Assembly (NCBI GenBank): GCA_031284105.1 | Contig: JAITAN010000038.1 | Location: forward strand, 1 to 5,379 | Source: Treponema sp. | GTDB taxonomy: Bacteria; Spirochaetota; Spirochaetia; Treponematales; Breznakiellaceae | DNA: 5,379 bases | Direction: 5' to 3' | Shown here: piece by piece, positions 1-5,246 of the stretch | Layout: every line of letters begins with the position of its first letter | How positions within the stretch are numbered: the stretch's first letter is position 1 | The notes under the pieces: generated by a model | What the model was told of the DNA's origin: nothing | Databases searched by the model: none | Seen by the model: the letters and a program-made list of their open reading frames with translations, nothing else | Translations under genes and position numbers: made by a program

Positions 1-9
1 AAAACATAT

Positions 10-59
10 CCCGCGGTACGGCGCGCGGGCCGCGGGCGCGGCGGTATGCGTTCCGTACC
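10..59. repeat. G+C-rich palindromic cluster
   Basis: This stretch is almost pure G+C and contains two overlapping perfect 7-bp inverted repeats: CCCGCGG (10-16) with CCGCGGG (30-36), and GGTACGG (15-21) with CCGTACC (53-59). They cannot form together because they share bases 15-16. Read on the minus strand, the first hairpin is followed by ATATGTTTT, so it could be the terminator of a gene running leftward. No such gene is visible, because the window starts here. It could equally be a protein-binding or cruciform site. The inverted repeats are seen directly; any function is a guess. Confidence 0.35.
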
Positions 60-114
60 ATGCGCGGCAATAACGCAACGACTTGGCGCAATGCCGGTTT
101 TGTATGGAGAGGCG

Positions 115-144
115 TTGACACATCACGGCAGGACCGCATATACT
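115..144 (+). promoter_or_regulatory. sigma70-type promoter of the lipoprotein gene
   Basis: A perfect -35 hexamer TTGACA (115-120) is followed after 18 bp by TATACT (139-144), a five-of-six match to the -10 consensus. Transcription would begin near base 151, giving a leader of about 145 nt before the lipoprotein start at 296. No other promoter of this quality lies between here and the gene. Confidence 0.65.
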
Positions 145-158
145 GTACCTCCGGTAGC

Positions 159-252
159 GGCGGTTCCAAAATCCGGTGTTTCAGAGCCGCCCCATTATTA
201 CGACGTTTATATGGTTTTATAAGAGTCTCCCCCCTGTTTTTATGAGAGACTC
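159..252 (+). promoter_or_regulatory. structured 5' leader with two stem-loops
   Basis: Two hairpins fall between the predicted transcription start and the lipoprotein gene. The first pairs GGCGGTTC (159-166) with GAGCCGCC (184-191): eight pairs including one G-U, with a 17-nt loop. The second pairs GAGTCTC (223-229) with GAGACTC (246-252): seven perfect pairs around a 16-nt loop rich in C and T. Neither resembles a riboswitch class I can name. The second ends 27 nt before the 280-284 ribosome binding site. A regulatory or stability role is inference. Confidence 0.4.
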
Positions 253-295
253 GCACGGCGGTACTATCGGGCTATATATGGAGACAACTAAAACG

Positions 296-1054
296 ATGAA
301 AAACAAACTGTTGGGACATTTGCCGTTCCTTGTCATGCTCATGCTTGCTTTCGCCTCTTGTTCGGGACAAATCCGCGGGGTTTTGCGGGAAGACGGGTCC
401 GCGGATATAACGATTCAAAGCGCGCTGCTGCCTTCGGTTACGGCGCTTATAGGCGCGGTCTCCATGAATACGCGGTCCGGCTCCATTCTTGACGCACAGA
501 CCATTGTACAGTCCCTGCGCCGCGCCCGCGGCGTCGAGAGCGCGGCCATGCGGAATATAACGCCTTCAAGCGTAGACGGAAGCGTAAACATCTCGCAGAT
601 AAACGATTTTCTTGACGCGCCCGGCGCCCAAATCCAACGATTCATCACATATAAACAAATCAACGGCAGCGGCAGGCTTTCCATTACGCTGGATCGCGCA
701 ATCGCCCCCCAGCTCGTGAAGCTCCTGTCGCCGGACATAGCCGATTACCTTTCCTGTCTCATGGCTCCCGGCCCGTCAACAGACTGGCAGTATATTCAAA
801 CCAAAACCGAATACCTACGGCAACTCAGGGCCACGTATAATATGCTACAAAGCAACAGGGGACTCGGCAATGCGCTTGCAGCCGAGCTTGAAACCGCAGC
901 GATCCGTCTTACCCTTGATGTCCCCGGCGTCATCAGTTCCGTGCAAGGCGGAACCTTTTCCGGCGCGAACGCAAAGCGCGCGGAATTTACTATTCCGGTG
1001 ATCGACCTTTTAGTACTGGAAAAACCGCTCGTATACGAAATTGTGTGGAAGTGA
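296..1054 (+). CDS. lipoprotein of unknown function
   Basis: The product is a 252-aa exported lipoprotein that I do not recognise with confidence. The chosen start gives MKNKLLGHLP, a basic n-region, then a hydrophobic stretch ending in the lipobox AFASC with the lipidated Cys at residue 22. Phe at -3 is tolerated in spirochaete lipoboxes but unusual elsewhere. GGAGA at 280-284 lies 11 nt upstream. An in-frame ATG at 278 would add six residues (METTKT) but has a poorer ribosome site. The mature part opens with a short strand-like segment around an EDGSADI motif, continues with alternating polar and hydrophobic segments, and ends with AEFTIPVIDLLVLEKP. This loosely recalls LppM/DUF3153-type lipoproteins, but I would not assign it on that basis. 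It appears monocistronic, with its own promoter at 115-144 and a terminator at 1130-1163, and it converges on the mal operon. Envelope location is inferred from the signal peptide. Confidence 0.8.
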   Translation: MKNKLLGHLPFLVMLMLAFASCSGQIRGVLREDGSADITIQSALLPSVTALIGAVSMNTRSGSILDAQTIVQSLRRARGVESAAMRNITPSSVDGSVNISQINDFLDAPGAQIQRFITYKQINGSGRLSITLDRAIAPQLVKLLSPDIADYLSCLMAPGPSTDWQYIQTKTEYLRQLRATYNMLQSNRGLGNALAAELETAAIRLTLDVPGVISSVQGGTFSGANAKRAEFTIPVIDLLVLEKPLVYEIVWK

Positions 1055-1099
1055 ACGAAGATGCCGCGTTATTTTTATCTTTAGTATGATGAAAATATG

Positions 1100-1148
1100 A
1101 AAAACGGATGCGGACCGGGAAGCCCCCCGCTTGCTATACAATCCGCAT
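1100..1148 (-). terminator. possible terminator of the mal operon
   Basis: Read on the minus strand, ATGCGGA (complement of 1142-1148) pairs perfectly with TCCGCAT (complement of 1108-1114). CCGTTTTT follows, the T-run being the complement of 1100-1104. The stem is only 7 bp with a 27-nt loop, so it is weaker than the plus-strand terminator. It uses bases of that other hairpin, so the two structures exclude each other within one transcript. It starts 40 nt after the malG stop. Confidence 0.35.
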
Positions 1149-1163
1149 TGTACAGCAAGTTTT
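1130..1163 (+). terminator. intrinsic terminator of the lipoprotein gene
   Basis: A 13-bp stem with one mismatch is formed by 1130-1142 (CTTGCTATACAAT) and 1147-1159 (ATTGTACAGCAAG), closed by the tetraloop CCGC. TTTT follows at 1160-1163, with further T-rich sequence beyond. It begins 75 nt after the lipoprotein stop codon. On the opposite strand the hairpin is followed by C and G rather than T, so its T-tract serves plus-strand transcription only. Confidence 0.75.
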
Positions 1164-1176
1164 CAGAGGGTGTTTT

Positions 1177-1198
1177 CTATTCTTTAACTATTCTTTAA
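1177..1198. repeat. 11-bp tandem duplication at the malG stop
   Basis: CTATTCTTTAA occurs twice head to tail, at 1177-1187 and 1188-1198. The second copy includes the malG stop codon and its last two codons (K, E). The first copy lies just downstream of the gene. Removing one copy would leave the malG protein unchanged, so it looks like a neutral slippage event. Confidence 0.7.
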
Positions 1199-2045
1199 CG
1201 GCCGCGCCGCCCAAGGCCGTTACCAGCATTTTTTGCGTTATCATGAAGAAGACGACAAACGGCACCGACACAATGACGGAACCGGCCGCAAAATTGGTGA
1301 ATTCATTTTTTCTATCCGTAACGAAGCTGAACAGTCCCAAGGCGAGCGTCTGATTTTCCGAAGATCGCAGTACCATTTTGGGGAAAATAAAGTCCATCCA
1401 CGGGGCCGTAAAACTCGATATGGCAAGGAAGATCAGGATCGGTTTTATCACGGGGAGTATAATGGTAAAGAAAATACGCATGTTATTTGCGCCGTCTATA
1501 CGGGCCGCTTCATCAAGGGAAATGGGGATCGTATCAACATAACTTTTCACGAGCCACGTATTGTACGGAATATTTCCCGCAAGGTACACCAACACAAGCC
1601 CCCACAGCCGGTCAAGCCCTCCAAGGCGGTACAGGATAACGTAAATCGCTATCATGCCTACAAAGGACGGGAAGATTTGCAGGATAAGCAGACTCATCAT
1701 CATGCTTTTCTTAAAGGTGAAGTAAAAGCGGGAAAACACATACGCCGCGAGAGATGCTACCAGCACCGTGAACAGAGACGTCGCTATGGCAATGGATAAC
1801 GTGTTACGGAACCATAACGGATAGTCCGTATTTTTGAACAGGTGCATGAAATGCTCGGCCGTTACGCCGCGAGAAAACGGAATGATCGCCATGTCCGATA
1901 TTGACGAGCCGGGTGAAAAAGCCGCGCTTACGCAATACACCAACGGGTACAACACGAAACAGGTTACGATAAACAGAAAGATACTCAAAACAACCGCGTT
2001 GAATCTCCGCATCCAGTTTAATTCTTTCGTATACATATACTGCAT
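1188..2045 (-). CDS. malG: maltose/maltodextrin-type ABC permease MalG
   Basis: This inner-membrane permease subunit should pair with MalF to form the translocation channel for an oligosaccharide. It is 285 aa, close to the usual 280-300 for MalG-type proteins. Hydrophobic segments appear near residues 17-37, 83-107, 114-137, 147-165, 197-217 and 254-275, consistent with six membrane passes. The ATPase-docking EAA loop is at residues 179-198 (EAARIDGANN, then ILP). The FSRFYF segment around 104-109 and the C-terminal GGAAVKE closely match the layout of E. coli MalG, which ends AGGVKG. The start at 2045 is supported by an AAGGGAGG ribosome site (complement of 2053-2060) seven bases upstream. 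The malF stop is one base upstream, implying translational coupling. The true sugar cannot be read from the permease; other alpha-glucosides or oligosaccharides are possible. Confidence 0.92.
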   Translation of the reverse strand: MQYMYTKELNWMRRFNAVVLSIFLFIVTCFVLYPLVYCVSAAFSPGSSISDMAIIPFSRGVTAEHFMHLFKNTDYPLWFRNTLSIAIATSLFTVLVASLAAYVFSRFYFTFKKSMMMSLLILQIFPSFVGMIAIYVILYRLGGLDRLWGLVLVYLAGNIPYNTWLVKSYVDTIPISLDEAARIDGANNMRIFFTIILPVIKPILIFLAISSFTAPWMDFIFPKMVLRSSENQTLALGLFSFVTDRKNEFTNFAAGSVIVSVPFVVFFMITQKMLVTALGGAAVKE

Positions 2046-2046
2046 A

Positions 2047-3369
2047 TTAAATCCTCCCTTCTTTGAAAGACTTCGTCCGTCTGAAATTGAATATGGCGAA
2101 CGGCGCCAAAATGATAAAGATCATAACCGCAAGTACAGACGCATATTTATAATCCATCAGCGTTATGGTCAGCTTGTAAATCCACGTAACCAGAATATCC
2201 GTGCCCGCGGCGCTTGTCGTCGTACTGTCCGCAACAATGGGCCTGCCTCCGGTCAGGAAGAAGATCGCGCCGAAATTATTGATATTAAAAGTAAAGGACA
2301 TGATGATAAGCGGCATTGTTTGATACAGCACGAGGGGCAGCGTAATCTTGGTAAAGGTTTGCAATTTATTCGCGCCGTCAATGCTGGAGGCTTCAAAAAT
2401 ATCATTTGGAATGGCGGTAAGCGTACCGGTTACCAGCAGCATAAAGTACGGAACGCCCGCCCAAAAATTCACCAATACGCAGGTAAATTTGGCAAGCCAT
2501 TCATCGGAAAGCCACGGGATGACGGCGCCGGGCGGAATAAGGCGCAGGGCTATCAACGTTTGATTAACGATGCCGAAAGAGCCGTTTAAGAGATTTTGCC
2601 ACACCAGCATACTGACAACGGTGGGCACCGCATAGGGCAGTATGAAAATAACACGGAAGAACGGGATGAGCCTTATCTTGCTTTCATGCAGAACGACCGC
2701 AAGCACGGTGCCGCCGAAATAACAGGTAAAGGTAGCCAGCGCTCCCCATACGAGCGTCCACAAGGCGACTCTCCCCAGCGCCCCTGTCCACGTTTTCTGT
2801 CCGCCGAACATGGCGATAAAATTATTTAGTCCTACCCAGTCAAACGTATTATTCGGCGGTATGTGATCCGGCGTTGAATAATTGGTAAACGCCACCAGTA
2901 CCGAAAAAACAAGCGGTACGATGACAAAAAAGACGATCATCAATACGGCGGGGGCAAGCCCCAAAATGGGGAATGATCTATTTAAAAGTCCGCTGAATGG
3001 ATTTTTGTTTTCGGCAAATCTTCCTGTTCTGATGTATTCATCGTAGTCTTTCACGGCATTGCGCGCGGACAAAACGTACACGGCAAGGTAGATTGCAAGA
3101 ACGGCAAGCATCATAACGCCGTCTATAAGCATGAATACCGAATTGTCCCGCTGCATAATAGGCAGCGTAGGTTTCGGCGTTCCTAACGTGATGAAATTGA
3201 TAAGCGTAGAAATGATCTTCGGTGAAAAAACGATCATAAATATTTCAAGAAACGCGAATAAAACCCCTTTCAGATACTGTTTCAAATATACGATATGTCC
3301 TAATCCCATAAATAGTAAGGATACGATGAGAACTTTTTGTCTTTGAGATTGCATTGGTTGTGCCAACAT
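2047..3369 (-). CDS. malF: maltose/maltodextrin-type ABC permease MalF
   Basis: This is the second channel subunit, 440 aa, nearer the Bacillus MdxF/GanP-type permeases (about 420-435 aa) than E. coli MalF (514 aa). An N-terminal hydrophobic region with a GLGHIVYLKQYLKG motif (residues 22-35) resembles the GxGQxYxGQxxKG segment of Gram-positive homologues. Further membrane segments lie near 80-102 and 135-160, and the transport domain covers roughly 200-428. The large periplasmic P2 loop of E. coli MalF is replaced by about 40 residues (160-200). The EAA loop is at 326-345 (EASSIDGANK, then ITLP). The segment FNINNFGAIFFLTGG (361-375) and the following TTSAAGTDILVTW (384-396) are characteristic of the MalF branch. 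GGAG in AAAAGGAGA, six bases before the ATG at 3369, supports the start. The gene follows malE after 90 nt carrying two hairpins, and its last codons contain the malG ribosome site. Confidence 0.92.
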   Translation of the reverse strand: MLAQPMQSQRQKVLIVSLLFMGLGHIVYLKQYLKGVLFAFLEIFMIVFSPKIISTLINFITLGTPKPTLPIMQRDNSVFMLIDGVMMLAVLAIYLAVYVLSARNAVKDYDEYIRTGRFAENKNPFSGLLNRSFPILGLAPAVLMIVFFVIVPLVFSVLVAFTNYSTPDHIPPNNTFDWVGLNNFIAMFGGQKTWTGALGRVALWTLVWGALATFTCYFGGTVLAVVLHESKIRLIPFFRVIFILPYAVPTVVSMLVWQNLLNGSFGIVNQTLIALRLIPPGAVIPWLSDEWLAKFTCVLVNFWAGVPYFMLLVTGTLTAIPNDIFEASSIDGANKLQTFTKITLPLVLYQTMPLIIMSFTFNINNFGAIFFLTGGRPIVADSTTTSAAGTDILVTWIYKLTITLMDYKYASVLAVMIFIILAPFAIFNFRRTKSFKEGRI

Positions 3370-3384
3370 AATTTTCTCCTTTTG

Positions 3385-3447
3385 GCGAATACAGGCGTTC
3401 TTGGTACAACGCTTGTATTCACGCCGAGGCCGACGGCAGTCAGCCTC
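3385..3447 (-). promoter_or_regulatory. malE-malF intercistronic double hairpin
   Basis: Between the malE stop and the malF ribosome site the minus-strand RNA can form two strong stem-loops. The first, complement of 3426-3447, pairs GAGGCUGAC with GUCGGCCUC around a UGCC tetraloop: nine pairs including one U-G. The second, complement of 3387-3420, pairs GAAUACA with UGUAUUC and, after one A-C mismatch, GCGUU with AACGC around an 8-nt loop. Neither is followed by a U-run, so they are poor terminators. They fit a 3' barrier that stabilises malE mRNA or a partial attenuator. The pairing is seen directly; the role is inferred by analogy with the E. coli malE-malF gap. Confidence 0.6.
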
Positions 3448-3459
3448 TTCCGCCTCTAT

Positions 3460-4704
3460 CTACCGAGCGACGATAGCGGCGTTACAAGCGTCCAATTCCT
3501 GCTTGATATTGGCTCCGTTCCAGATATTGGCGCTGGCGGAATTCATGGCGTCCCAGAATTTTGCCATAGGCGGAATGGAAGGCATGGGGAACGCATAGTT
3601 CAACTGATCGATAAAGCCCTGCGCGTAGGGATTTCCGGTAGGCGTATCAATTGCAGGCAGCGTATTGGTGATATTAGCGCGAAGCTGCTGCATTTCCGGT
3701 GTAACCAAGAATGCGCCGAAATCGTTCGCCTCTTCAGGGTGGTTTGAATACGCGGATACAAACATAACGCGGGTGCCGGAGAAGGTAGCGGCGGGCGTAC
3801 TTTCGCCCGGTAGGCTCGGAACCGGTGCGATACCAAGGTCAATGCCCGCCTCGGTAAAGGGTTTCACATTCCAAGGACCGGAAATATGGATAGCCACATT
3901 GCCTGCCGAGAATGCGCCGTCGCACACGGAGGTATTCAGATCGCCGGAGGGTACGTTCAGGATCTGGCGGAGGCTTTGAAAAAACTGCATACCGGAAACC
4001 GCAGCGGACGTATTCAGGTTGGTATTGGCCGTATCGGTACCGCCGGCTCCGAACAGGCGGTTGCCGCGCCCTGTGGTAAAGAGAATAGTATAGTACGCGT
4101 TGCCGACGTCCATAACAAACGGGCGCTTACCGCTCGTCCCCGCGGTCTGGTTAAAATTTTTCGCAAACGTTATCATATCGTCCCATGTTTTTGGGATCTC
4201 GTTTTCGGAAATCAGCTTCTTGTTGTACATAAGAGCGTACGTTTCGGCGGATAATGGATACCCGTATTGGATGCCGCCATAGGTAGTCGCTGTAAGACAT
4301 GCGCCTAAAATTTGGCTTGCTAGTACACCAGGATTCGCCGTGGGTAGAATATGCCCATTGGTTACAAGCTCGCCAAGCGTATCATGGGGACCGGCGAACA
4401 GATCGGGTCCCACGCCTGCCGGTCCATCAAGGGCGATCTGCGTATGCGAATCGCCAAGTTCTACGTTTACAAATTTAATCGTAACATTCGGGTGGAGTTT
4501 GGTATAAGCTTCGCCTGCCTGTTTGATAAATTCATCAGGCCCGTTGGTTGATTCCCAAACGGTCAATACGATATTTTCCACTTGTCCTACAGGAGCAGCC
4601 GCATTACCGGCCGCGCCGCTTTCCGTCTTTTTAGTACAGCCCGGAAAAACAAGTAAAGCCGAAAGAAAAGCGCATAATAACGCTTTTTTCATCATTGTCA
4701 TCAT
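3460..4704 (-). CDS. malE: maltose/maltodextrin-binding lipoprotein MalE
   Basis: This is the extracytoplasmic substrate-binding protein of the transporter, 414 aa from the chosen start. AGGAGG (complement of 4711-4716) lies six bases before the ATG at 4704. A longer reading frame extends ten codons upstream but overlaps the predicted promoter. The signal peptide is MMTMMKKALL plus a hydrophobic core ending in the lipobox VFPGC, with the lipidated Cys at residue 23, so the protein is membrane-anchored. Family hallmarks of the MalE branch of SBP_bac_1-type proteins are LTVWES near the mature N-terminus, GPDLFAGPHDTLGEL, YPLSAETYALMYNKKLI followed by PKTWDDM, a GPW motif, and the C-terminal MPSIPPMAKFWDAM, which matches the MPNIPQMSAFWYAV segment of E. 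coli MalE. The last two include Trp residues that stack on sugar in the E. coli protein. It is the first gene of the operon. Maltose or maltodextrin is the likely ligand but is not proven. Confidence 0.92.
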   Translation of the reverse strand: MMTMMKKALLCAFLSALLVFPGCTKKTESGAAGNAAAPVGQVENIVLTVWESTNGPDEFIKQAGEAYTKLHPNVTIKFVNVELGDSHTQIALDGPAGVGPDLFAGPHDTLGELVTNGHILPTANPGVLASQILGACLTATTYGGIQYGYPLSAETYALMYNKKLISENEIPKTWDDMITFAKNFNQTAGTSGKRPFVMDVGNAYYTILFTTGRGNRLFGAGGTDTANTNLNTSAAVSGMQFFQSLRQILNVPSGDLNTSVCDGAFSAGNVAIHISGPWNVKPFTEAGIDLGIAPVPSLPGESTPAATFSGTRVMFVSAYSNHPEEANDFGAFLVTPEMQQLRANITNTLPAIDTPTGNPYAQGFIDQLNYAFPMPSIPPMAKFWDAMNSASANIWNGANIKQELDACNAAIVAR

Positions 4705-4710
4705 ATAAAA

Positions 4711-4716
4711 CCTCCT
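4711..4716 (-). promoter_or_regulatory. malE ribosome binding site
   Basis: A perfect AGGAGG on the minus strand is six bases from the ATG at 4704. It decides the start, because the in-frame ATG at 4734 has no such site and lies at about the predicted transcription start. Confidence 0.8.
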
Positions 4717-4736
4717 AATAACAATTACTGTCATAT

Positions 4737-4765
4737 ATTATGATACGCAAATTTTCATTTGTAAA
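4737..4765 (-). promoter_or_regulatory. mal operon promoter
   Basis: On the minus strand TTTACA (complement of 4760-4765) and CATAAT (complement of 4737-4742) are separated by exactly 17 bp; each matches the sigma70 consensus at five of six positions. Initiation would fall near 4730, giving a leader of about 26 nt. The flank at 4766-4797 is very A+T-rich, with a run of seven T on the minus strand, and could act as an UP element. No regulator gene is adjacent. Confidence 0.65.
4748..4761. promoter_or_regulatory. candidate operator in the mal promoter
   Basis: CAAAT (4748-4752) and ATTTG (4757-4761) form a perfect 5-bp inverted repeat spaced by 4 bp. It lies in the spacer of the mal promoter and overlaps the downstream end of the -35 element. 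A repressor bound here would block RNA polymerase. The sequence is A+T-rich, so chance is a real alternative. It does not look like a classical CG-centred LacI-family operator. Confidence 0.3.
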
Positions 4766-4838
4766 GAAAAAAACATATAAATTTGATAATTTGAATGAAG
4801 ATAACGTAAGATGGCAATAAAACGGCGATATACGCGCC

Positions 4839-4867
4839 GAATTCCGGCGTATTGCGGGCTGGAATTC
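4839..4867. repeat. perfect 7-bp inverted repeat
   Basis: GAATTCC at 4839-4845 and GGAATTC at 4861-4867 are exact reverse complements with a 15-bp spacer. The site is about 75-105 bp upstream of the mal -35 element, a distance compatible with an upstream regulator site, but nothing else supports that. Each arm contains an EcoRI-type GAATTC or its complement, which is itself palindromic, so part of the symmetry is trivial. Confidence 0.35.
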
Positions 4868-5054
4868 CACCGGTGCGGCGCCGGTTAAGCCGCGTTTTGT
4901 TAATCCAACCCAATAATTATACCGGCGGCAAGTCAGGAATTAACGTCAGTGGAGACGCATAAGGGCGGGAGCGTAAAGGGTTGTAGCAAACATAAAACCC
5001 CTTCTCTAAAGGGAAACAATGAAACAATGCGAAGCGGAAAGCGAAGCCGTGAGG

Positions 5055-5069
5055 CTGGGGCGTGCTCAC
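5055..5069. mobile_element. possible solo IS terminus (second copy)
   Basis: CTGGGGCGTGCTCAC here matches CTAGGGCGTGTTCAC at 5247-5261, the right boundary of the IS5-type element, at 13 of 15 positions and in the same orientation. It may be the remnant of an earlier insertion, or a direct copy made when the repeat array was duplicated. No transposase-like coding sequence adjoins this copy, and the similarity stops soon after. Confidence 0.35.
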
Positions 5070-5079
5070 GTTACGGGCA

Positions 5080-5246
5080 GATAAGGCAGGTCAGACCTCG
5101 TAGGATAGACCTCATAGATAGGTCATAGGATAGGTCAGACCTCATAGATAGTCAGACCTCGTAGAGATAGGGCAGAGCCCATAGGATAGGTCATAGGATA
5201 GGTCAGACCTCATAGATAAGCCAGACCTCGTAGAGATAGGTCAGCC
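5080..5246. repeat. degenerate simple-repeat array
   Basis: About 165 bp are built from a few short words: GATAGGTC, CATAGATA, GACCTC and GTAGAGATAGG. GACCTC occurs six times (5094, 5108, 5138, 5155, 5206, 5224). The near-palindrome AGGTCAGACCT, two 5-bp inverted arms around one base, occurs exactly at 5088-5098, 5132-5142 and 5200-5210. A higher-order unit of 68-69 bp is duplicated: 5117-5175 and 5185-5244 match except for one inserted base and two substitutions. Stop codons occur in the frames checked and there is no ribosome site, so it is not coding. It lacks the fixed repeats and unique spacers of a CRISPR array. Confidence 0.8.

Larger units (their letters stand above)
4766..5079. other. 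gene-free region upstream of the mal operon
   Basis: No convincing coding sequence is seen on either strand. It holds an A+T-rich stretch next to the mal promoter (4766-4797); CGGCG (4823-4827), CGCCG (4835-4839) and CGGCG (4845-4849), which can form alternative hairpins; and a perfect inverted repeat GAATTCC (4839-4845) / GGAATTC (4861-4867). There is also a stem GCGGC (4875-4879) / GCCGC (4889-4893) followed by GTTTTGTT, a small stem CCCTT (4999-5003) / AAGGG (5009-5013), tandem GAAACAAT (5013-5020, 5021-5028), and GCGAAGC repeated at 5029-5035 and 5041-5047. The density of short repeats fits decayed mobile DNA. Confidence 0.5.

Noticed and set aside
60..245. A 61-codon plus-strand reading frame before the lipoprotein gene
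   Set aside because: It runs through the predicted promoter and leader, lacks a ribosome site, and has an unlikely amino-acid composition.
176..295. Extending the lipoprotein N-terminus to an ATG at 176
   Set aside because: It would put 40 residues ahead of the signal peptide, including the leader hairpins, and would bury the lipoprotein signal.
1233..4254. Several plus-strand reading frames of 60-250 codons opposite malG, malF and malE
   Set aside because: They are antisense shadows of well-supported transporter genes, rich in charged residues, with no family motif or ribosome site.
4705..4734. A malE start ten codons upstream at 4734
   Set aside because: It overlaps the predicted -10 region and transcription start, has no ribosome site, and adds a poor N-terminus. 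AGGAGG favours 4704.
4811..4888. A 25-codon plus-strand reading frame starting MAIKRRYTRR, ending just before a T-rich stem at 4875-4898
   Set aside because: It has no good ribosome binding site, no promoter, and a composition typical of G+C-rich non-coding DNA. The stem overlaps the frame itself.
4875..4901. GCGGC/GCCGC stem followed by GTTTTGTT, resembling a plus-strand terminator
   Set aside because: The stem is only 5 bp with a 9-nt loop, and no plus-strand gene precedes it, so I do not call it a terminator.
5080..5246. CRISPR-like array
   Set aside because: Repeat words are 6-11 bp, irregularly spaced and themselves form the spacers. There is no constant repeat, no unique spacers and no cas gene.
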